Origin: Ceratotherium simum simum
Taxonomy: Eukaryota; Chordata; Mammalia; Perissodactyla; Rhinocerotidae
NCBI RefSeq assembly: GCF_000283155.1
Contig: NW_004454175.1
Location: 3,032,536 to 3,096,535, forward strand
Direction: 5' to 3'
DNA: 64,000 nucleotides
Shown here: positions 58,485-64,000 of the stretch, in pieces
Layout: every line of letters starts with the position of its first letter
Position numbering within the stretch: the first letter of the stretch is position 1
The notes under the pieces: model-generated
What the model saw: only the letters and a program-made list of their open reading frames with translations
The model's database searches: none
Told to the model about the DNA's origin: nothing
Translations under genes and position numbers: made by a program

Positions 58485-58900
58485 GTGAACCTGAGAATCA
58501 CCCAGGAGCTTAATGAACATGCAGACCCCAAAGCCCCTGAGATTCTGATTTCATAAATGTTTTTAACACTTGTCGGAAGCAGGAGTGGTCCTCTAAACGA
58601 AAACAGCTTGGAGAGTATCAAAAAAACATTTAATAGTATCTTATTTTAAATTAAGGGGTAGTAAAGTGACTATTTGGTCAAAGTCTTTTGATATTCCAGA
58701 ATGTCCATCTCATTGCTTTTTAAAAACAAACACAACAATATTAGGCTGGTGTCCTGAAGCTATCACCCCCGATTTGTCAAGGTGCTAAAACTGTAAGTTG
58801 GAAGTAGGGCTCAGCAATTCGAGTTTCTGACAGGCCCTTGGGTGGTTCTGATATAGATGGTCTACAGACATCACTTTGAGAACCCCGGCCCAACAAGTCA
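58485..58900 (+). mobile_element. MER5A-like element split by an insertion
   Basis: Left half 58485-58560 (CCTGAGAATCACCCAGGAGC, GAGATTCTGATTTCATAAATG) and right half 58795-58900 (GGCCCTTGGGTGGTTCTG, CATCACTTTGAGAACCCC) belong to one plus-strand MER5A. The roughly 235 bases between are AT-rich and not identified. Confidence 0.72.
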
Positions 58901-59819
58901 GAAGGTTCACATGAGGCAACTCTGCTTACTTGATAGACAGAGAAATCATAATCCAACTCAGCTCGGGCGCCTGCCTCTGTGCTCTTTGCAATGGGCTTCA
59001 TCTCACCCCTGAATTGCAGGCTTTGCCTCCACTTGTTGCTTCTGAGCCTGTGCAGGGCTGTGACCCCAGGCGTCGGCACCATCAACTGATTCGGCCCCTG
59101 CTGTGGCTCCCAGTGGCGTCAGTGATCACTGGCATGCAGGGAAATGGGTAGATTCAATGTGCTCCAGTGGAAAGAGACCTGGACTCAAAGTGAGGAAGTT
59201 GAGTGCTCTGAGTTTTACGTGTGTGCCCTGCCATTCCTTCGCCGTGTGAGGGGTTGAAGGATTGGTGAGAAAAAAGAGGAAAAGAGAGAAAGAAGAGTAA
59301 GATAATGGAATTTCTTTTCTTTATGATTTATATAGAGCTTTCTGTCCTTCGAAGAGCTTCTAGAAATAGACAGATGTGAGATGAAAGGTCCTGGGCACAA
59401 AAGAGCGAGATGGAGGACAGATGAGGGAGTGGATGAAACCAGAAGAGACAAGGGAGCATGCCTGGGTTTGCACAAGGTGGCACGCCCCATCATGAGGTTC
59501 ACCGTGGCAGAGTGGGGTAGTCGTAATGCCCTCCAACCCCCAGAGGAGGAAAACCGTAGCATCAGATAACAGCAGATTGTCAAAAGTACAGGGAATCCCC
59601 TGAATTGACTAGGAAGTGAAAGTCCAGAACTCTTTAGTCTGTAACAGTTTAAAATTCTGCACAGTTTTTATCTTGGAAGATAAGAACCAATGGCTACCAT
59701 ATACAGGTAACCTGTGCTCCCACCCTCTGCTTCCGACTCACTTGATTTGTGCTATGCCTCTCAATGTTGGTTTCTCCAAACACTTTCTCATTGTTTTGGC
59801 ATGAGTTAGAAAGCAGTGG
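58901..59819. other. Single-copy sequence, nothing recognised
   Basis: No repeat family, RNA gene or supportable exon. Confidence 0.45.
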
Positions 59820-59995
59820 GCCAGGGGGTCAAGCCCTGCGCTCATCTCCTGGGCTCTACCACCAGCTCACAGTGTGACCTTGGAAGACCCAGTCAACCTC
59901 TTTGGGTTTCAGTTTCCTCATCTGTAAGAAGTGGTTGAAATAGTAATCTCTACACCCCTTCCACGCCTAATACTCTGGATTCCCTTAATTTTTCA
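59820..59995 (+). repeat. MIR SINE
   Basis: CTCACAGTGTGACCTTGGAAG, CAACCTCTTTGGGTTTCAG, TTTCCTCATCTGTAAGAAGTGG are MIR core, preceded by a recognisable 5' part. Confidence 0.92.
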
Positions 59996-60128
59996 GGATA
60001 CTTTCTAAAGAACTTGCTAACCTTTCCATGAAAGATACAGTAAAAGGCCACTATTTAGAGCAAGTGTGATTTTTATTAGACATAAGGAGAATTCTCCTAA
60101 CAGTAAATAGACTAACAGGTTTGGTCTC

Positions 60129-60507
60129 TATTAGTTTGCTAGGGCTACCATAACAAAGTACCACAGACTGAGTGGTTGAAACAACAGAAATGTATTTTCT
60201 CATAATTCTGGAGCCTGTAAGTCCGAGATCAAGGTGTCAGCAGGTTTGTTTCTTCTGAAACCTCTCTTCTTGGCTTGTAGATGACCATATTCTCACTGTA
60301 TCTTCGCATCGTCTTCCCTCTCTGAGTGTCTGTGTCCTAATCTCCTTTTCTTATAAGAACATTAGTCAGATTAGAGCCCACTCTAATGACCTTATTTTAA
60401 CTTAATTACCTCTTTAAAGATCCTATCTCCAAATTCAGTCACATTCTAGGTACTGGGGTTACGACTTCAGCATATGAATTTTGGGGGACACAATTCAGCC
60501 ATTAACA
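60129..60507 (-). mobile_element. MLT1-type MaLR solo LTR
   Basis: In minus sense it starts TGTTAATGGCTGAATTGTG and reads CAAAATTCATATGCTGAAG, AGAGGTAATTAAGTTAAAAT, ACACCTTGATCTCGGACTTAC and a terminal GGTAGCCCTAGCAAACTAAT. The usual AATAAA is mutated to AATACA. Length is about 379 bp. Possible target duplication GTCTC/GATTC is poor. No internal sequence adjoins. Confidence 0.9.
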
Positions 60508-61602
60508 GATTCCAAGCCGGGGACCCTTGAGGAGTATGGAAAGCATCTTATACCTCAGCTGGCTTGGGCAAAGCCCCAGATTAGAGAGCAAAGATGAGGA
60601 TTAGAGAGACTCTTGAAGACTTTGCCAATTTTAGGGATTTGTGATATTGAGTAAAGCTCCTCAAACCAACACCTCATCATCAGGAACATGAATAAAGACA
60701 GGGTGCAAAGAGCAAGGCTTCAGGAAAATAAAAGAAAACAGCAAATGATTTGTACTTCAGGGAAAGCAAAGATTGAAAAGACCTTGGAAGCTTTTACATC
60801 TGGGGCAGTGTCATTACATCATAAGGGCAGAGGTACTTTATCATATGGCCATTATTGTTAGATCTGCACCTGTAGGTGAACTCTTAGAGAGAATAAGAGT
60901 CTATTTCACATAAATCCCAATTTTAGCAAATGCAAAAACAGGATCCTGCTGAAGACAAGGGAAAAATTCATGATGCTATTCCACATAGCCTCATGGGTGC
61001 CTTTTTATGGCTAAGAAGGAGGAAGAAGAATTCCTTTCCAACATCACTGTGAAAGAATACTTACAGATTACTCTGTCTGATTGTTTGGACAGTAAAAGCG
61101 AGTAATGAGTCTCACACCGCATATCTCTGGTTTTTATTGCCTCAATAACCTATCTGTCTCCTTAGGTACATTTTCAGCAGCACGGAGTACTGGAAAGAGA
61201 GTGAAAGCTTAGGTTCTGTGCTCAGGCCTGTATCCAGGGCACTCCATGCGGCTTCTCATGGCCAACAGTCCACTGATGGTCACCACCTTTATTTTCCCGT
61301 TGGGAGAAGACGTATATGGTATTCACAGTGAACTTCTTGTTAGATTCTCGAGGTCAACCACCATCATCTGCCGACAATGATACATCTTACTCAAGGAAAC
61401 TTCCCTCCCGGCAATGAAAATGCACTTCTTTAATAACTAAAATAGCCTACTGTGTCCCAGTGTAACACATATACACACACACACACAAAAAAACAGTTTG
61501 GATGGTTATCTTGGACATTAGCTTATTGGTATGTCATTTACTTTTCTGGAAACTATTTCTTAACTACACTTTCAGCTCACTCTAGTCAGGAGTCACAGAC
61601 TC
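60508..61602. other. Single-copy sequence
   Basis: Lies between two MLT1 LTRs but has no retroviral features. A short (CA)n run is at about 61472-61487. Confidence 0.5.
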
Positions 61603-62067
61603 TATATTAGTTTTCTATCACTGCTATCACAAATTACCACAAAGTTAGCAGCTTAAATAACACAAATTTATTACCTTACAATTCTGTAGGTCAGAGGTCC
61701 AATGCAGGTTTCACTGGGCTAAAATCAAGGTATCAGCAGAATTAGGGGAGAATCTTTGCCTTTTCCAGCTTCTAGAGGCTGCCCACATTTTGTGGCTCAT
61801 ACCCCCTTTTCTCTCTCTTCTAAGACAGAAAAGCTATATTCTCTGACTCTACTTCCATAGTTGCATCTCCTTCTGCCTCTCTGATTTCCTCTTCTGCTTT
61901 TAAGGAGATTGGGCCCACCGGGCTAATCCAGGATACGCTCCCCATCTCAAGGTTCTTAACCTTAACAACATTTGCAAAGTCCCTTTTGCCATGTAAGATT
62001 ACATATTCATAGGTTCTGGGGATTAGGACGTGAACATCTTTGGAGGGCCATTATTCTGCCTACCACA
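61603..62067 (-). mobile_element. MLT1-type MaLR solo LTR with near-exact target duplication
   Basis: In minus sense it starts TGTGGTAGGCAGAATAATGG, then CCCTCCAAAGATGTTCACG, GGGACTTTGCAAATGTTG, TTGATTTTAGCCCAGTGAAAC, polyadenylation signal AATAAA in GGTAATAAATTTGTG, and ends in GAAAACTAATATA. Length about 465 bp. GACTC at 61598-61602 and GGCTC at 62068-62072 are the likely 5-bp duplication. It differs in length and sequence from the LTR at 60129-60507, so it is an independent insertion. Confidence 0.93.
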
Positions 62068-62372
62068 GGCTCTGATCAATTTAGCTGTGCATTTTGATCT
62101 CTTCATTTGAAAAATCACAGAAAGAGATGCAATTTCAAGGCAGATTCTTGTTCTTGAACAATCCGGTTCTCCTATTCTGCCTGCTCAGGGTGCAGTAACA
62201 TTGCTTTCAAATCATGTAGGGAGAGGGAGGGCCCCACACGTAGAGTCCCACCAGGTGGGATGTGGAGTCTGTCAGGAGACCTTTTCCTGCCCACTCAATC
62301 ATACAAACCAGTGGAAATCTTGATGCCACTTTAGTTAGTCATGACTTCTGATATGAACCAAACATATATATA
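62068..62372. other. Single-copy sequence, nothing recognised
   Basis: No repeat or exon seen, AT-rich next to the gap. Confidence 0.45.
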
Positions 62373-62472
62373 NNNNNNNNNNNNNNNNNNNNNNNNNNNN
62401 NNNNNNNNNNNNNNNNNNNNNNNNNNNNNNNNNNNNNNNNNNNNNNNNNNNNNNNNNNNNNNNNNNNNNNNN
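62373..62472. other. Assembly gap (100 N)
   Basis: Exactly 100 N. Left flank is a TATATATA run and right flank ATTTATATTTATATTTAT, so the gap sits in an AT microsatellite of unknown length. Any open frame crossing it is meaningless. Confidence 0.99.
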
Positions 62473-62559
62473 ATTTATATTTATATTTATCTGTATTTAG
62501 GCAAAGCCTTACCTGAGTGCCCTTGGCCCCTAAGACTGGTTCTGATGTCTCTTGTATAC

Positions 62560-62740
62560 TCGGTCAGTACTCCTCCATCAGAGCACTCAACACACTCTAT
62601 TGTTTTTGCCTGTTTTCTCCTCTGTCGACACAAGACAACTGGAGGGCAAGAACTCTACCTTTTTTCTGTTGTACACCCAGTGCCTAGCGCAGGGCCTGAC
62701 ACACCAGACGTTTAATAAACATTTGTTGAATTAATGAATA
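62560..62740 (+). repeat. L2 LINE 3' end
   Basis: CAACTGGAGGGCAAGAACTC, CCCAGTGCCTAGCGCAGGGCC, TTTAATAAACATTTGTTGAA and TTAATGAAT are the L2 3' terminus. Confidence 0.9.
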
Positions 62741-63009
62741 TCCTACATAAAAGCTTCTATTCATGGTTTTTCAGGCCCAGCCTCTCAGCTAAGTGGGTGG
62801 CCTGGCAGACATACTAGAGACAGAGTAGGAATCCGAAGACAATTTATTTTCCAAGAGTTTAATTATTGGATTAATTAAACTGGGGAAATACAGAGAGTTG
62901 TTCTTTTTTGTAAAACAATCAGGCAAACAAATTATATATATTCAATAATTAAATTTCCAACACAATATTAAAACTTACCAATGGTGAACCAGGGATACAA
63001 TGTAGTATT

Positions 63010-63128
63010 CAGGACAGCACTCTGATCCAGGAATTAGAATACTTGACTTCTGGTTAAGGAGCTGTGTGATTTGGGGCAAGTCATTTGCTGTCTCTGAGAT
63101 TCTGTCCTTACCTCTAAATGATTCTATG
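63010..63128 (+). repeat. MIR SINE fragment
   Basis: AATACTTGACTTCTGGTTAAGG, AGCTGTGTGATTTGGGGCAAG, TCATTTGCTGTCTCTGAG correspond to MIR core. Confidence 0.82.
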
Positions 63129-63130
63129 TG

Positions 63131-63885
63131 CAGTGTGTAGTCTTTTTTGTCTGGCTTCTTTCCTTTGGCATAATGCTTTCAATATTCATCCATGATATTG
63201 CATGTACAGTAGTTTCTTTTTATTGCTGAGTAGTATTTCATTGTGTGGATATACAACATTTTGTTTATCCATTGACCAGTTGGTGGGCATTTGGCTTGTT
63301 TCTAGTTTCTGGCTATTATGAACAAAATTACTACAATCATTCGACTACGAGTCTTTGTATGGATATGTGTTCATCTTTGTTAGGTAAATACCTAAAAGTC
63401 GGATTGCTAGGTTGTATAGCAGGTCTACGTGTAATTGGATAAGAAACTGCCAAACTGCTTTCCAAAGTGGCTGCACCATTTTGCATTTCCACTAGTCATG
63501 TATGAAATTTCCGATTTCCACATCCTCAGCAACACTCAGTCTTGTCAGTCTTTGTAATTTTGGTTAATCTAGTGGGTGTGATGTGATATCTTATTGTTTT
63601 AATTTTACATTTCCCTAATGATGAATGATGTTAAGCATCTTTTCATATGACTACTAGTCATTCGTATGCCTTCTTAGTGAATAATCTGTTCAAATCTTTT
63701 CGCCAATTTTTAAAATGGGGTTGTCTCTTTTCTTATTATTGAGATGTGAGAGTTCTTTTATATGTTCTAGATAAATGTCCTTTATAGATATGTGTTTGCA
63801 GGTATATTCCCCTGGTCTGTGGCTTGCCTTTCCTTTTTCTTAACAGCGTCTTTTGAAGTGTAAATGTTTTTGTGTGGTTATCCCA
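63131..63885 (-). mobile_element. Old L1 LINE, ORF2 3' part
   Basis: Long co-linear reverse complement of L1 ORF2 3' sequence: ATTGCTGAGTAGTATTTCATTGTG, TTATCCATTGACCAGTTGG, AAGTGGCTGCACCATTTTGC, GATGTTAAGCATCTTTTCA, TTATTATTGAGATGTGAGAG and GCGTCTTTTGAAGTGTAAATG. The frame is broken, so it is a dead, truncated copy. Divergence suggests a family older than the equid lineage. Confidence 0.92.
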
Positions 63886-64000
63886 TAGAAACAGGGTAGA
63901 TTCATCCCTGCCTGATTTGATATAGGTGTTGAGACTGTTGATGCCACACATGCACCAAGAAGGTATGAAAAGGTTTATTATTCAATAATGAGACTTTCTG
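63886..64000. other. Unrecognised end of window
   Basis: Sequence beyond the L1 is not L1. GGTTTATTATTCAATAATGAG could be the reverse complement of a polyadenylation region (AATAAACC) of an LTR continuing past the window, but this is a guess. Confidence 0.25.

Noticed and set aside
58012..58485. 157-codon open frame
   Set aside because: It runs through a TTCC-rich simple tract and shows no domain or codon bias.
60129..62067. Possible MaLR provirus with two LTRs
   Set aside because: The LTRs differ in length and subfamily and no gag- or pol-like sequence lies between them.
62341..62715. Open frame of 124 codons
   Set aside because: It crosses the N gap; the translation is artificial.

Overview
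The window is nuclear DNA from a perissodactyl mammal, most likely a horse or other equid. The best evidence is three tRNA-derived SINEs of the equine ERE type (ends about 278, 6120-6370 and 17696-17934), which carry the head GGGGCCGGCCCC or GGGGCCAGCC and the tail motif GATGTTAGCTCAGGGC. A fourth SINE (about 24789-25206) has a different tRNA-like head and a tail like that of RTE/BovB-mobilised SINEs. The rest of the repeat load is ordinary for placental mammals: MIR, L2, old L1, MER5A, MER20 and MLT1-type LTRs. A 100-base run of N (62373-62472) marks a scaffold gap.

I find no protein-coding gene that I can support. The longest open frames are under 160 codons. None has a recognisable domain, codon bias or convincing splice context, and several are translations of repeats (for example an L1 reverse-transcriptase relic at 18310-18510). 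No tRNA, rRNA, snRNA or CRISPR structure was seen. The window is therefore intergenic or intronic.

Layout: 1-6.1 kb holds an ERE, MIRs, MER20, an ERV1-like LTR on the minus strand and a young ERE with a perfect 19-bp target-site duplication. 7.4-16.5 kb has an L2/MIR/MLT1 mixture and a cluster of consensus transcription-factor sites (13.55-13.85 kb). 17.7-22.3 kb has an ERE, an L1 ORF2 relic and an old L1 interrupted by L2 and MIR. 22.5-23.1 kb is a repeat-free, complex block that may be a conserved noncoding element. 24.7-25.4 kb is the RTE-type SINE nested in a MIR. 29.5-31 kb has a 39-bp duplicated word and an MLT1 solo LTR with exact 5-bp duplications. 31.7-37.4 kb is rich in L2. 37.4-60 kb is mostly single-copy sequence, with one clear CpG island at 44.4-45.0 kb that is the best promoter candidate. 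60-64 kb has two independent minus-strand MLT1 LTRs, the gap, an L2, a MIR and an L1.

The points most worth following up are the orphan CpG island and its flank, the RFX/CRE/AP-1 cluster, the 39-bp duplication, the hairpin created inside an L2 copy (20694-20743), the young ERE and the RTE-type SINE. Repeat names come from remembered consensus sequences, and repeat boundaries are accurate to roughly 10-20 bases unless a target-site duplication fixes them.
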